In this document: positions 1 through 9,300 of the stretch, in pieces | Layout of the letters: the number at the start of each line of letters is the position of its first letter | Position numbering within the stretch: the stretch's first letter is position 1 | Origin: Yaniella halotolerans DSM 15476 | Lineage (GTDB): Bacteria > Actinomycetota > Actinomycetes > Actinomycetales > Micrococcaceae | Reading direction: 5' to 3' | Assembly (NCBI RefSeq): GCF_000420805.1 | Contig: NZ_ATVQ01000001.1 | Location: 558,001 to 622,000 of the forward strand | DNA: 64,000 nucleotides | Position numbers and translations under genes: made by a program | Notes under the pieces: model-generated | Database searches by the model: none | Seen by the model: only the letters and a program-made list of their open reading frames with translations | Told to the model about the DNA's origin: nothing

Positions 1-1098
1 GTTGCCCTGACCCAGGGTGGTGTGCACGAGCTCGTCGAAGCCGGCCACACCCTCTTGGTGCAGGCCGGAGCCGGAATTGGCTCGGGTATTGCGGATGAGG
101 ATTACCGCAGCGTCGGTGCCGAAATCGTTGACGATGCAGCCCAGGTATGGGAACGCGCGGAGATGATCCTGAAGGTCAAAGAACCGGTGGGTGAGGAACT
201 CACGCAAATGCGCGAAGGTCAAATTCTGTTCGCCTACCTGCACCTGGCGGCCTCTGCCGAATGCACCAAGGCCATCTTGGATTCCAAGGTCACCGCGCTC
301 GCCTACGAAACCGTGACTCGTGGTCGCGCACTGCCACTGTTGGCTCCGATGAGCCAGGTGGCCGGTCGGCTCGCCCCCGTTGCTGGTGCTTACCATCTCA
401 CCCAGTCCCAGGGTGGCTCGGGTGTACTGATGGGTGGTGTTCCCGGGACCCGCCGTGCCAACGTCGTCGTCATTGGTGGTGGTGTCGCCGGTGAAGCAGC
501 TGGCGTGATTGCTGCGGGTATGGGTGCCAATGTGAAGGTCATTGATCTGAACCTGGAACGCTTGGCCGAACTTGAAAAAACCCACCAAGGCCGTCTCGAT
601 ACGTTGGCCTCCAACGCCATGAACATCGCCGAAGCCGTGGCAGATGCAGACCTGGTCATCGGTTCGGTGCTTATCCCGGGTGCTGCGGCGCCAAAACTTG
701 TGACCGCCGAAATGGTAGAAACCATGCGGCCTGGTTCTGTATTGGTTGATATTGCTATTGACCAGGGCGGTTGTTTTGAAAATTCGCGTCCAACCACGCA
801 CCAAGATCCCACCTATTTGGTGGGCGACAAGATTTACTATTGTGTTTCCAATATGCCTGGTGGTGTCCCGCAGACTTCCACTGCGGCGTTGACCAATGCC
901 ACGCTGCCCTACATCCAACGTGTTGCTTCCCAGGGTTGGGCCGGGGCACTGTCTCATGATGCTGGCTTGGCCGCTGGTCTCAATGCACATAACGGTCAGC
1001 TGGTACACCGCGGTGTCTTCGATGCTATGGCAGACCAGCTATCGCTGAACCAGGCACACGACTTCACACCCGTTGAGGATGTGCTCGCCAACGCCTAA
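1..1098 (+). CDS. ald: alanine dehydrogenase, 5' end outside window
   Basis: Catalyses NAD-dependent oxidative deamination of L-alanine to pyruvate and ammonium in the cytoplasm. The reading frame is open from base 1 and begins inside the conserved N-terminal segment (VALTQGGVHELVEAGHT), so the true start lies upstream of the window and roughly 10-20 residues are missing. Visible features are the KVKEP substrate-binding segment, the AYLHLAA segment with its catalytic histidine, and a Rossmann NAD site (VVVIGGGVAGEAAG). The length matches the family, about 370 residues. It ends directly before a DUF1989 gene on the same strand, so the two are probably cotranscribed. Confidence is high because motif order and length both fit. 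Confidence 0.95.
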   Translation, partial: VALTQGGVHELVEAGHTLLVQAGAGIGSGIADEDYRSVGAEIVDDAAQVWERAEMILKVKEPVGEELTQMREGQILFAYLHLAASAECTKAILDSKVTALAYETVTRGRALPLLAPMSQVAGRLAPVAGAYHLTQSQGGSGVLMGGVPGTRRANVVVIGGGVAGEAAGVIAAGMGANVKVIDLNLERLAELEKTHQGRLDTLASNAMNIAEAVADADLVIGSVLIPGAAAPKLVTAEMVETMRPGSVLVDIAIDQGGCFENSRPTTHQDPTYLVGDKIYYCVSNMPGGVPQTSTAALTNATLPYIQRVASQGWAGALSHDAGLAAGLNAHNGQLVHRGVFDAMADQLSLNQAHDFTPVEDVLANA

Positions 1099-1116
1099 GT
1101 GGAGGTGGCAGGAACG

Positions 1117-1962
1117 ATGGATCTGACCAAAGCCGCTTATCAAGCTGCACCCGGTGGACCGCTAGATGTCGATGAAACGTTCTATGCGGCAATCCGGGAT
1201 CGCACCGGTCAACAGCAGCAACTGGTTACAGAACTCACGGTTCCCATCCGCTCGGGTCGGGCCTGGGTTGTGCCTGCCGGACATGTGTGCCGTGTAACGA
1301 CCATCGAGGGTGCGCAGGTGGCCGATATGAATTTCTGGAATCTGGCCGACCCGCGAGAACGAATGTGGGCTGCCAGGACCCGGCAGCTGCAGGCTGCTCA
1401 CGTAACGGAATTCGACCGTCTCTGGTCAACTCTGCCGTTTCTGCGGCCGATGGTGACCATCATCGGTGACTCACTGCGCGACTACGGTCAGGACACCGAG
1501 GGCGGCAGAGTGCACGATCTGCTGGGCACCCGCTGCGACCCGTATGTCAGCCGCATGCTTGAAGGTGAAGACTTTGATTACCATTGCCATTCGAACCTGA
1601 CACGGGCCATAGCGCCGTTCCATCTCACGGAATTCGACGTGCACGATGTGTTGAATGTTTTCCAGTGCACTGGCCTGAATGCGGCCGACGAGTACTTTAT
1701 GAAGACCTCCCCGGCGCAACGCGGAGACTACTTTGAATTCTTTGCCGAGTTTGATCTACTCGTCGCACTCTCCACCTGTCCGGGTGGCGATCTCTCGGTG
1801 CCGATGTTCGGCCCAGATGCCGGCGATGCGCTCAGCGTATGCAATCCACTGGGCGTCGAGGTCTTTTCCCTCCATAACGATCTCCTCGAGGGGTGGATCC
1901 CACCTGAGCGTGCGGCCTACGCAGGACAGCATGGCATGAAGAGCCACGACTGGACACAGTAA
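1117..1962 (+). CDS. DUF1989 / urea carboxylase-associated family protein
   Basis: A 281-residue protein resembling the urea-carboxylase-associated family (DUF1989), whose members occur with urea or amine degradation genes; the biochemical role is not settled. Conserved-looking features are VPAGHVCRV, DMNFWNL, HCHSNL, NVFQCTGL and STCPGGD, which may form a metal or Cys-based site. ATG at 1117 is preferred because GGAGG lies about 11 bases upstream; a GTG at 1099, immediately after the ald stop, would add six residues. The tight spacing to ald suggests one transcript for amino-nitrogen metabolism, but no urea carboxylase gene is in view. Confidence 0.8.
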   Translation: MDLTKAAYQAAPGGPLDVDETFYAAIRDRTGQQQQLVTELTVPIRSGRAWVVPAGHVCRVTTIEGAQVADMNFWNLADPRERMWAARTRQLQAAHVTEFDRLWSTLPFLRPMVTIIGDSLRDYGQDTEGGRVHDLLGTRCDPYVSRMLEGEDFDYHCHSNLTRAIAPFHLTEFDVHDVLNVFQCTGLNAADEYFMKTSPAQRGDYFEFFAEFDLLVALSTCPGGDLSVPMFGPDAGDALSVCNPLGVEVFSLHNDLLEGWIPPERAAYAGQHGMKSHDWTQ

Positions 1963-2042
1963 TCAACCACAAGCTGACGTAGTCCAAAATATAAGCTCAA
2001 GCAGGTAACGAGCTGCGGTATCGGCGGAAACCCAAGGGACAC

Positions 2043-3323
2043 CTACTGGGCATCGGCATCTGAACCATCGACTTCGTAGTCAATTTCGGGTTCGTAATCC
2101 TTCGGGATAACGGTGATGACGACCCGACGGTTTTGTTGACGACCCTCCTTGGAGTTGTTATCCGCCCGGGGATGGTCCTCACCCATGCCTTCCGCTGTTA
2201 CGTCCCCGGATGACACGGTGCTGTTGTCTCGCAACCATTCGACGACAGCTTCTGCGCGCTGTTCGGATAGCTCCGCGTTGTCGGCATATTCTTGGGACGG
2301 CAGATCATCCGTGTGGCCTTCTACCCGGATAGTGTAGCTCTCGTCGCGTTCTCCAATGTCGTCGGCAATAGCCTGGAGTTCGGTCTCGGCCTCAGAGCGG
2401 AGCGCGTGCTGATCACTATCGAAGAGCACGTCACCTTCAGTGGTGTACGAGGTGGTCTCATCGTGTTCGGAGTATTCCGTGTGCTCCGTTCCTTCCACAC
2501 GATATGAATCCAAGCGGTCGCTATCGACGCGGGCTGAATCCACTCGCATACTGTCGACTCGGTAGCTGGGTAGCCGCGTTGATGGGACGCGGTCACCGCT
2601 TTCCGTGGTCACTCCGAGACGATTCTCGCGGCTGTTGTGGCTACGGGAAGCGTAGATGTGGGGCCGGTGAATATGTGGACGATACACGTGCGCAATGTGG
2701 TCGCCTTCTTCCGCGTCATCGGGTTCAGTTTGGCAGACCTGTTCCTGGTATTCACCCTCTTGTTCGACAGCTGGCGAGATGATTTCCTCTTGGACGAGCT
2801 CATGCAATACTGTCCCATCGGGGAGTTCAACGGCCGGCACCGTGCGTTCGGGGATGCGGTATCCGGGGATGAACGAACCCGAGATTTCCACTGCCGGTAG
2901 GCAACCGCCGGGTGCAGGGTATTCAATCAGACATCCACCTTGGCCGACTCGCTCTGGTATGACGATAGCTGGAGCACCAGGCACTTCTACTGTTTGGCCG
3001 GCGACTTCAACCGTGTCGGCTGAGAGCCCTTCCAGCTCCTCTTCAGGGATGACGACGTCGTCTAGCCATTCAACGGTGGCGCCGTCGATATTTTCGGCGT
3101 CGAGACATTGTTGAAATTCGACGGGGTCATCAACTTCGGCGACCAGGGAGTCGCCAGAATAGGTGTCTTCATCATCCTGATCGACCGCTTCGGTTTCCTG
3201 CGAGGCGGCTTCTTCGTCACGGAAGCCTGCTCTTTCTTCCGGGGCACACGAGCTCAGCGCGAAGGAACTCAGCAGTGCCAGGCCCAGGGTTCTGTACAAG
3301 CTGGTGGGTTTACTGGTGGTCAT
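2043..3323 (-). CDS. OmpA-family C-terminal domain lipoprotein with pentad repeat linker
   Basis: A 426-residue predicted lipoprotein. The signal peptide ends in a lipobox with Cys at about residue 26 (ALSSC). The middle is acidic and low-complexity, followed by His-rich text (HRPHIHRPHI) and five tandem pentads of the type xR[VL][DE][SG]. The C-terminal 120 residues form an OmpA/MotB peptidoglycan-binding domain (VLFDSD, RVEGHTDD, LSEQRAEAV). In Gram-positive bacteria this architecture would tether the lipid-anchored protein to peptidoglycan. It is convergent with the DUF1989 gene and downstream of ectC on the same strand, separated by a strong hairpin, so it is probably its own unit. The function of the N-terminal part is unknown. 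Confidence 0.85.
   Translation of the reverse strand: MTTSKPTSLYRTLGLALLSSFALSSCAPEERAGFRDEEAASQETEAVDQDDEDTYSGDSLVAEVDDPVEFQQCLDAENIDGATVEWLDDVVIPEEELEGLSADTVEVAGQTVEVPGAPAIVIPERVGQGGCLIEYPAPGGCLPAVEISGSFIPGYRIPERTVPAVELPDGTVLHELVQEEIISPAVEQEGEYQEQVCQTEPDDAEEGDHIAHVYRPHIHRPHIYASRSHNSRENRLGVTTESGDRVPSTRLPSYRVDSMRVDSARVDSDRLDSYRVEGTEHTEYSEHDETTSYTTEGDVLFDSDQHALRSEAETELQAIADDIGERDESYTIRVEGHTDDLPSQEYADNAELSEQRAEAVVEWLRDNSTVSSGDVTAEGMGEDHPRADNNSKEGRQQNRRVVITVIPKDYEPEIDYEVDGSDADAQ
2494..2564 (-). repeat. tandem 15-bp coding repeat (five pentads)
   Basis: Within the OmpA-domain lipoprotein the sequence encodes YRVDS, MRVDS, ARVDS, DRLDS and YRVEG back to back. This is a 15-bp coding period that likely arose by slippage or duplication and forms a charged spacer before the peptidoglycan-binding domain. 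Confidence 0.7.
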
Positions 3324-3480
3324 TTGTCTCCCCCAATGGTTAGTCTCCGCGATTGATATAGCTGTGGTGCCTGTGAGTCGTTCGATACAGCAGGAAAGTT
3401 ACACGCATCATTAAAGACTTTTCAGCCGATGTCATCGCTACACACGTGCAGATGACCTGGGCATCATACGTGTCACAATG

Positions 3481-3517
3481 ACGGCGGGTGCCGCACCTAT
3501 GGTGCGACACCCGCCGT
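3481..3517 (-). terminator. long hairpin after ectC, likely terminator
   Basis: ACGGCGGGTG at 3481-3490 pairs perfectly with CACCCGCCGT at 3508-3517. An inner stem CGCACC/GGTGCG follows, with a 3-nt loop and one internal mismatch. It lies about 20 bases past the ectC stop codon in the ect reading direction, as expected of an operon terminator. There is no clear U-tract. Confidence 0.7.
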
Positions 3518-3538
3518 TCTGCCGTTACTTGCTGGTGA

Positions 3539-4012
3539 CTAGGAGTTCATAGAGGCGTCAGCCTGGCTAGCGATCTTGGTTTCTTCGCCAACGCGAGGAC
3601 CAGTTGGCACCTTGCGGTCAGCTTCTGCCTCGGTCACCAACGGGTAGACACCGGATTCGTCGTGAGTTTCACGCCCGGTGACCGGTGGGTTGAACACGCA
3701 GGCCATACGCAGCTCAGTGGTGGCGCGCACGGTGTGCTTCTCGTGGCCATCCAGCAGGTACAAAGTACCGTCGCGCAGGTCGTGGACTTCGCCGGTTTCT
3801 TCGTTGGTGAGGGTGCCTTCGCCCTGGACGCAGTAGACGGCTTCGATGTGATTCTCGTAGTGGAACGTCGAAGTGGTTCCGGCGTAGATCACGGTGTCAT
3901 GCATCGAAAAGCCAACGCCTTCGCGGGCCAACACGATGCGGCGTGAGCGCCAGGTTTCGGAGGTAACGTCGCGCTCTGTATCGTTGAGGTCTTCTAACTG
4001 GGTAACGATCAT
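3539..4012 (-). CDS. ectC: ectoine synthase EctC
   Basis: Cyclises N-gamma-acetyl-diaminobutyrate to ectoine, the last step of compatible-solute synthesis. The 157-residue cupin begins MIVTQLEDL. It carries the [14 protein letters not shown] segment, the substrate/metal region [30 protein letters not shown] and the closing [13 protein letters not shown] typical of EctC. The C-terminal tail (about 25 residues after GVYPL) is longer than in many homologues. ATG at 4012 has AAGGAAG about 7 bases upstream. It lies 52 bases downstream of ectB, completing the ectABC order. No ectD hydroxylase is visible. Confidence 0.96.
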   Translation of the reverse strand: MIVTQLEDLNDTERDVTSETWRSRRIVLAREGVGFSMHDTVIYAGTTSTFHYENHIEAVYCVQGEGTLTNEETGEVHDLRDGTLYLLDGHEKHTVRATTELRMACVFNPPVTGRETHDESGVYPLVTEAEADRKVPTGPRVGEETKIASQADASMNS

Positions 4013-4064
4013 TGCAAGTCTTCCTTTGTGAAAAAGTGTGTGGTCGTGGAAACGCGAAGAGGTC

Positions 4065-5357
4065 TTAGACCTTCGCTGTTTCGTTCAGGACAAGGGTGAT
4101 GTCCTGACCGGTGACTTCGCTGATCACTTCGGCCAGGATGCTCAGTCCGCGTTCCAGCACATCAAGCTCGATGGTCAGAGCTGGCATGAGCTTGAGCACT
4201 TCGTCCTTTGGACCGGAAGTTTCCATCAGCAGGCCTTTTTCGAAGCCGGCTGCAGCAACCTTGCCGGCGATCTCGGCGTCGTCAAAGGACAGACCGGTCA
4301 ACAGGCCACGGCCTTTGACGGACGTACCTTCAACTTCGATGGCGATCTTGGTCAGCGCATCCTGGATGGTGTCGATGACGTTGGCGAGGTGACCTTTTTC
4401 GAAGGAGTCGTCAGCCCAGTAGCGGCGCAGGGCAGCAGTGGCGGTGACAAATGCTGGGTTGTTACCGCGGAAGGTGCCGTTGTGCTCGCCTGGAGCCCAG
4501 ACGTCGAGTTCAGGCTTGAACAGAGTCAGGGCCATTGGCAGGCCGTAACCGGAGATGGATTTGGAGACACAGACGATGTCTGGGGTAATGCCGGCTTCTT
4601 CGAAGCTGAAGAATGTGCCGGTACGTCCACAACCGGCCTGCACGTCGTCAACGATCAGCAGGATGTCGTGACGAGCGGTCAGTTCGCGGAGTTCTTGCAA
4701 CCATGCGGTGCGTGCAGCGTTGAGGCCACCTTCGCCCTGGACGGTTTCGACGATGATCGCGGCTGGCTTGTCGACGCCGGAGCCGGAGTCTTCCAGTACG
4801 CGCTCGAGCCACAGGAAGTCTGGGGTTTCACCATCGAAGTAGTCGTCGTATGGAATCTTCGAGCTGTTGGTCAGGGCCATGCCTGCGCCCTTGCGCTTCA
4901 TGGAGTTCCCGGTAACCGACAGTGAACCAAGGGTCATGCCGTGGAATGCGTTGGTGAACGACAGGATGTGCTGACGGCCGGTGACCTTACGGGCCAGTTT
5001 CAGCGCGGCCTCAACGGTGTTGGTACCCGTTGGTCCTGGGAACATGACCTTGTAGTCGAGGTCGCGAGGGGCAAGGATCAGTTCTTTGAACGTCTGCAGG
5101 AAGTCGCGCTTGGCCGGGGTCATCATATCCAGTGAGTGCACCAGAGCATCGGAGGTCATGTATTCGACCAGCTCGGAGCGCAGTTCAGGATTGTTGTGAC
5201 CGTAGTTCAGTGCGCCGGCGCCGGAGAAGAAGTCGATGTAGTCTTTACCCTGCTCATCGGTCATGATCGATCCGGATGCTTTGGTAAAGACGGTTGGCCA
5301 GCCGCGGCTGTAGCTGCGTACTTCGGATTCTGTCGTTTCAAAAATACTGGTGTCCAT
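4065..5357 (-). CDS. ectB: diaminobutyrate--2-oxoglutarate aminotransferase EctB (internal start of the fused frame)
   Basis: PLP-dependent transamination of L-aspartate semialdehyde with glutamate to L-2,4-diaminobutyrate, the first committed ectoine step. This 430-residue product would start at the internal ATG at 5357 ([13 protein letters not shown], the usual EctB N-terminus), preceded by GGAGGGG with 5-bp spacing. Features are the [15 protein letters not shown] opening, [15 protein letters not shown], the PLP-contacting [11 protein letters not shown] and the Schiff-base lysine in [11 protein letters not shown]. Length and motifs fit EctB exactly. It is listed separately because the ribosome binding site argues for independent initiation even though the upstream ectA frame reads through it. 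Confidence 0.9.
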   Translation of the reverse strand: MDTSIFETTESEVRSYSRGWPTVFTKASGSIMTDEQGKDYIDFFSGAGALNYGHNNPELRSELVEYMTSDALVHSLDMMTPAKRDFLQTFKELILAPRDLDYKVMFPGPTGTNTVEAALKLARKVTGRQHILSFTNAFHGMTLGSLSVTGNSMKRKGAGMALTNSSKIPYDDYFDGETPDFLWLERVLEDSGSGVDKPAAIIVETVQGEGGLNAARTAWLQELRELTARHDILLIVDDVQAGCGRTGTFFSFEEAGITPDIVCVSKSISGYGLPMALTLFKPELDVWAPGEHNGTFRGNNPAFVTATAALRRYWADDSFEKGHLANVIDTIQDALTKIAIEVEGTSVKGRGLLTGLSFDDAEIAGKVAAAGFEKGLLMETSGPKDEVLKLMPALTIELDVLERGLSILAEVISEVTGQDITLVLNETAKV

Positions 5358-5918
5358 GGTGTTCCCCTCCAGGGTCGTCTTCTGGGTTGTGTTCGTCGCT
5401 GACGTGGGTGTCAGTGGACCAATACTGTGTAGATATTCGGTGTCGTGGTTGTCCGGGTAGAGATCCGGGGTGAATAGCGGTGTGATGTTGTGGGTTGCGC
5501 CGTGGCGATCGGCCAGTGAGGCAAACAGCCGGTTGGACGCGACGTTGTCGTCGGTCACGGTGGTCTCGAGGCGCTGCGCCGAGGTGGCGTCTACCAGGTA
5601 GTCGAGCATGCGGCTGGCCAAACCGTGGCCACGTGCTGCGTCATCGACGGCGACCTGCCAGATCAGCAAGGTGGCCGGATCGTCGGGACGCATGAAGCCG
5701 GTGATGTAGCCCAGCAGCTGCTCGTCGTGGTCAGAGACAGCGACCACGCTGGTTGCCGAGAAGTCCCGGCACCACAAGAGATACTGATACGAAGAGTTCA
5801 GATCCAGTACGCCGGTGTCTCGGGTCAGCTGCCACATGGCGGCCCCGTCGGACATCTGCGGCGCACGCAGATCTATAGTGAAACGAGAATGTTCGTTTTC
5901 AGTTTCGGAATGAGGCAT
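4065..5918 (-). CDS. ectA: EctA-EctB in-frame fusion: diaminobutyrate acetyltransferase + diaminobutyrate aminotransferase
   Basis: One uninterrupted 617-codon frame. Residues 1 to about 170 are a GNAT acetyltransferase matching EctA (acetyl-CoA loop near [14 protein letters not shown]; ends [11 protein letters not shown]). A 16-residue Thr/Asn-rich linker follows, then a complete EctB class III PLP aminotransferase. EctB makes diaminobutyrate from aspartate semialdehyde and EctA acetylates it, so the fusion would join consecutive enzymes. No stop codon separates the parts. The ectB start has its own strong Shine-Dalgarno, so both a 617-residue fusion and free EctB may be made. A simple frameshift or miscalled stop cannot be excluded without re-sequencing. 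Confidence 0.85.
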   Translation of the reverse strand: MPHSETENEHSRFTIDLRAPQMSDGAAMWQLTRDTGVLDLNSSYQYLLWCRDFSATSVVAVSDHDEQLLGYITGFMRPDDPATLLIWQVAVDDAARGHGLASRMLDYLVDATSAQRLETTVTDDNVASNRLFASLADRHGATHNITPLFTPDLYPDNHDTEYLHSIGPLTPTSATNTTQKTTLEGNTMDTSIFETTESEVRSYSRGWPTVFTKASGSIMTDEQGKDYIDFFSGAGALNYGHNNPELRSELVEYMTSDALVHSLDMMTPAKRDFLQTFKELILAPRDLDYKVMFPGPTGTNTVEAALKLARKVTGRQHILSFTNAFHGMTLGSLSVTGNSMKRKGAGMALTNSSKIPYDDYFDGETPDFLWLERVLEDSGSGVDKPAAIIVETVQGEGGLNAARTAWLQELRELTARHDILLIVDDVQAGCGRTGTFFSFEEAGITPDIVCVSKSISGYGLPMALTLFKPELDVWAPGEHNGTFRGNNPAFVTATAALRRYWADDSFEKGHLANVIDTIQDALTKIAIEVEGTSVKGRGLLTGLSFDDAEIAGKVAAAGFEKGLLMETSGPKDEVLKLMPALTIELDVLERGLSILAEVISEVTGQDITLVLNETAKV

Positions 5919-5925
5919 GGGTTTC

Positions 5926-5953
5926 AGATTAGCGAACTGAGCGCATATAGCAA
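5926..5953 (-). promoter_or_regulatory. candidate ectA promoter, possibly leaderless
   Basis: Read on the minus strand: TTGCTA (5953-5948), a 16-nt spacer, then TAATCT (5931-5926), with the ectA ATG only 7 nt beyond the -10 hexamer. No Shine-Dalgarno is visible before this ATG. The spacing would put transcription initiation at about the A of ATG, i.e. a leaderless transcript, which is common in actinobacteria. This is inferred from consensus matching only. Confidence 0.45.
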
Positions 5954-6076
5954 CCTGAAAATGAGCCCAGATCTAGCCAAACAGGCCGTGTTCGAGGCCG
6001 CTCATACCGCCATCCTGTCGCAAGATGCTGCGGCTTTCAACGACCTTACCTGCACCCCGGAAACCCCCGTTCGCCC

Positions 6077-6120
6077 GTTATCATTTCGTTACAATCTTGT
6101 TATCGTCCCGTAACCTCGGC
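6077..6120 (+). promoter_or_regulatory. PHO-box-like 11-bp direct repeats
   Basis: Four units spaced exactly 11 bp begin with GTTA at 6077, GTTA at 6088, GTTA at 6099 and GTAA at 6110. Direct repeats with 11-bp period are the hallmark of PhoP/PhoB-type (OmpR-family) response-regulator sites. They sit about 220 bp upstream of a secreted metallophosphoesterase gene, so phosphate-starvation control is a reasonable inference. The rest of the 5942-6338 intergenic region shows no supported gene. Confidence 0.5.
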
Positions 6121-6338
6121 GGTCGAACCAACCGCCAAGACTTCCACTTGTTGTGGCGCACGACACGTTCTATCCGGCCGGAATTTGGGCGCTTGATGCA
6201 TCCGGCCGAGTTCACTTCAGCTTTACTTTTCATGGGTCAGGACTTCGCTTCACCGGGCCTTATCGTTTAGATCAACGCGACATGATCACTGAGTCAACCA
6301 CTCATGACTCACGCATTTCACCTGGAGGTGACCACTCC

Positions 6339-9300
6339 TTGACTCGCATATCTCGATGGCTACCGGCAACAACCCTGGCCTTTGGACTCGCTGCCTCCGG
6401 CCTCGTCTTCATCGCTCCCACGCATGCGCAGCAAGTAGACCCCGAGCCCGATACCGAGCTCCTGAACGAAACCAGCCAATGGTCCTATCTGGACGACGGC
6501 AACGATCCGTCCAATGGAGAATCCACTCGCACCGCCTGGACCGCAGCTGACTTTGATGATTCAGCTTGGAATACCGGCCACGGAAGCTTTGGCGCAAACG
6601 ACGGTGAAGCCACCGCTCTGGAAGGCGGCCACACACCAGCGAACCTGTTGGACCAATACGACGACGAGGGCGCGAATACCGAAGCATTCTTCTTCCGCGC
6701 GAACTTCACCGTCGACGCCGCAGCGCTGGAAAACAACTCAGCACTCACCGGTTCGCTGCTCTTTGATGACGCCGCTGTTGTGTATATCAACGGTGAACGC
6801 GTGACTGGTTTTGGCGACGATCAGCTGGCCCTGTCTGACGACGGCGATGATCGCAATATGGTCTATGGCGGCCCTGACCGGGACGCTCCAGTTCAAGAGC
6901 AGTTCACTATCCCCACTGATGTGGTGAACGCCGGCGAGAACACTATCGCGGTACAACTGCATCAGGCCAACGAGGAAAGCTCGGACGTCTACTTCCAGTT
7001 CGAGTCACTGAAGCTCACCGGCTCCGAGACTGAAACCAGTCCCGATACTGAGGCCGACACTGATGCAGTCGCACCAGCGGACGAAGCATCCGACTCGCCA
7101 GCACCTGAAGCAGCTGAAGCCTCCCCAGAAGCCGCAGCGAGCCAACCGATGGCGCTGATTGACGGGCAGGAATGGAGCTATCTGGATGACGGAACCGATC
7201 CGGCCAATGGCCTGGAGGATCGAACCGACTGGACGGCCCCCGAGTTCAATGATGCGGACTGGGACACTGCACCCGGGAGCTTCGGCGCCCTCCGCGGCGA
7301 ACACGCAGAACTCAGCGGCGGCCACCTGCCAGATAATCTGTTGGATCAGTACCACGAGGATACGTCCGACAATAAAGAAGCGTTCTTTTTCCGCTCCGAT
7401 TTCAGCGTTGAAGCCGCTGATCTTGAAGACGAGCTGATCCTGAACGGCTCTATCCGCTACGACGATGCGGTGACGATTTTTGTCAACGGCGAGCGCGTGG
7501 CTGGTTTCCACGACGGCGATCTGGAATTTGCCGAAGATGGCGAAGACCGCAATATGGTCTTCGGTGGGTCCAACAGCTCCGCTCCAATTCTGGAACAGTT
7601 CACGGTACCGACCGATCTGTTGGTCGAAGGCGAAAACACCATCGCCGTTCAGCTGCACCAGGGCCGCGACGGTAGCTCAGACATTTACTTCGATATGGAG
7701 TCCCTGGACTTCGAAGAGCCACCCCTGGCGGACAGCACGCAGGCGTGGAGCTATTTGGATAACGGCACCGACCCATCCGATGGTCTCGAAAACCGCACCG
7801 ACTGGACCGCACCGGAATTTGATGACGCTGACTGGTCGTCCAGTACCGGCGGCAGCTTCGGCGCACTGCGCGGCGAGCAAGAAGAGCTCAACGGTGGCTA
7901 CTATCCAGACAACCTGCTGGATCAGTACTACCCAGACTCCGACGGATTGAATAAGGAAGCCTTCTTCTTCCGCACTGACGTCACAATCGATGCAGCAGAT
8001 CTGACCGACGACACCGTCTTGCGCGGTTCGCTGCGCTACGATGACGCAGCCATTGTCCACGTCAACGGGGAACGCATCGAAGGATTCCACGACGGTGGTC
8101 TCGACTTCGCCGACGAGGGCGAAGGCCGAAACATGGTGTACGGCGGTTCCAACAGTAGCGCCCCCAACCGTGGGGAGTTCATTGTGCCCAACGAGCATCT
8201 GGAAGCCGGCGAGAACACCATCGCCGTCCAGCTCCATCAGGGTCGCGATTCCAGTTCCGACATCTACTTCGGACTCGAGAACTTGGATTTCGACCAGATC
8301 GAAGCCACCAACGATGGGCAGACTTCCATCCTGTTGGGTATGGGCGCTGATTCAACCGAGCGTCGTCTCTCCTGGTTCACTGACTCCGGTGTAGCTGAGT
8401 CTGTTCAACTGGCCGAGGGCGCACACGACACCATGCCAGCTGCTGCAATCACCGTCGAGACAACCGAACAAGACTCCAGCGCTGATTTCGGTCGCGACTA
8501 TGCCCACGCCACCCTGTCTGATCTGACACCGGGTACGTACAGCTACCGCGTCGGTTCAGACGAGGGCGGCTGGTCAGACATCGCACAGTTCGAGGTCTTC
8601 GAACAGGATCTGGAACACACCTTCACGTTCTTCGGTGACCCACAAATTGGCGCATCAGGCAACGTCGCAGGTGACGCAGCGGGCTGGCAGAACGCCCTCG
8701 ATGCCAATGATCAGCTCTTCCCTGAGTCGCAATTCCTGCTTTCTGCCGGCGACCAGATCAACGACTACAGCGGCAACGTCAACGAGTACAACGCCTACCT
8801 GGCCCCAGAGCAGATGAGAACCAACGCGTTCGCCCAGACGCTTGGCAACCACGACTCCATGAGTGGGTTCCCACAGCGGCTCTACCACCAGCACTACAAC
8901 CAGCCCAACCTGGCGGACTACGATACGTCCGAAGGCACCTACTGGTTCAAACACAACGGTGTGCTGCACCTGAATATCAGTACTGAATACCGAGACTGGG
9001 ATGATCACCGTGAGTTTCTCGAGACCACGATCGCAGAACAGGGCGATGACGCTCACTGGACCATGTTGACCTTCCACCGCCCGCTCTACAGTGTGGCCAA
9101 CCACTCGACGTCGGGCACCACGAACGACATTCGTGATGGCCTCGGCCCGATCATCAACAACCTCGACATCGATGTTGTGTTGACCGGCCACGACCACTCC
9201 TACTCCCGGAGCTTCCTGATCGATGCAGAAGGCAACCAGGTTGATCCTGCTGCGTCTGAGACGATCGTCGATGCAAACGGTGATGTCGTTGAACCTGAGG

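Noticed and set aside
4038-4925. Long plus-strand frame (295 codons) across ectB
   Set aside because: It lies fully antisense to ectB, has no ribosome binding site and its amino-acid text is not family-like.
5625-6113. 162-codon plus-strand frame upstream of the phosphoesterase
   Set aside because: Mostly antisense to ectA and its promoter; no protein-like pattern and no start signal.
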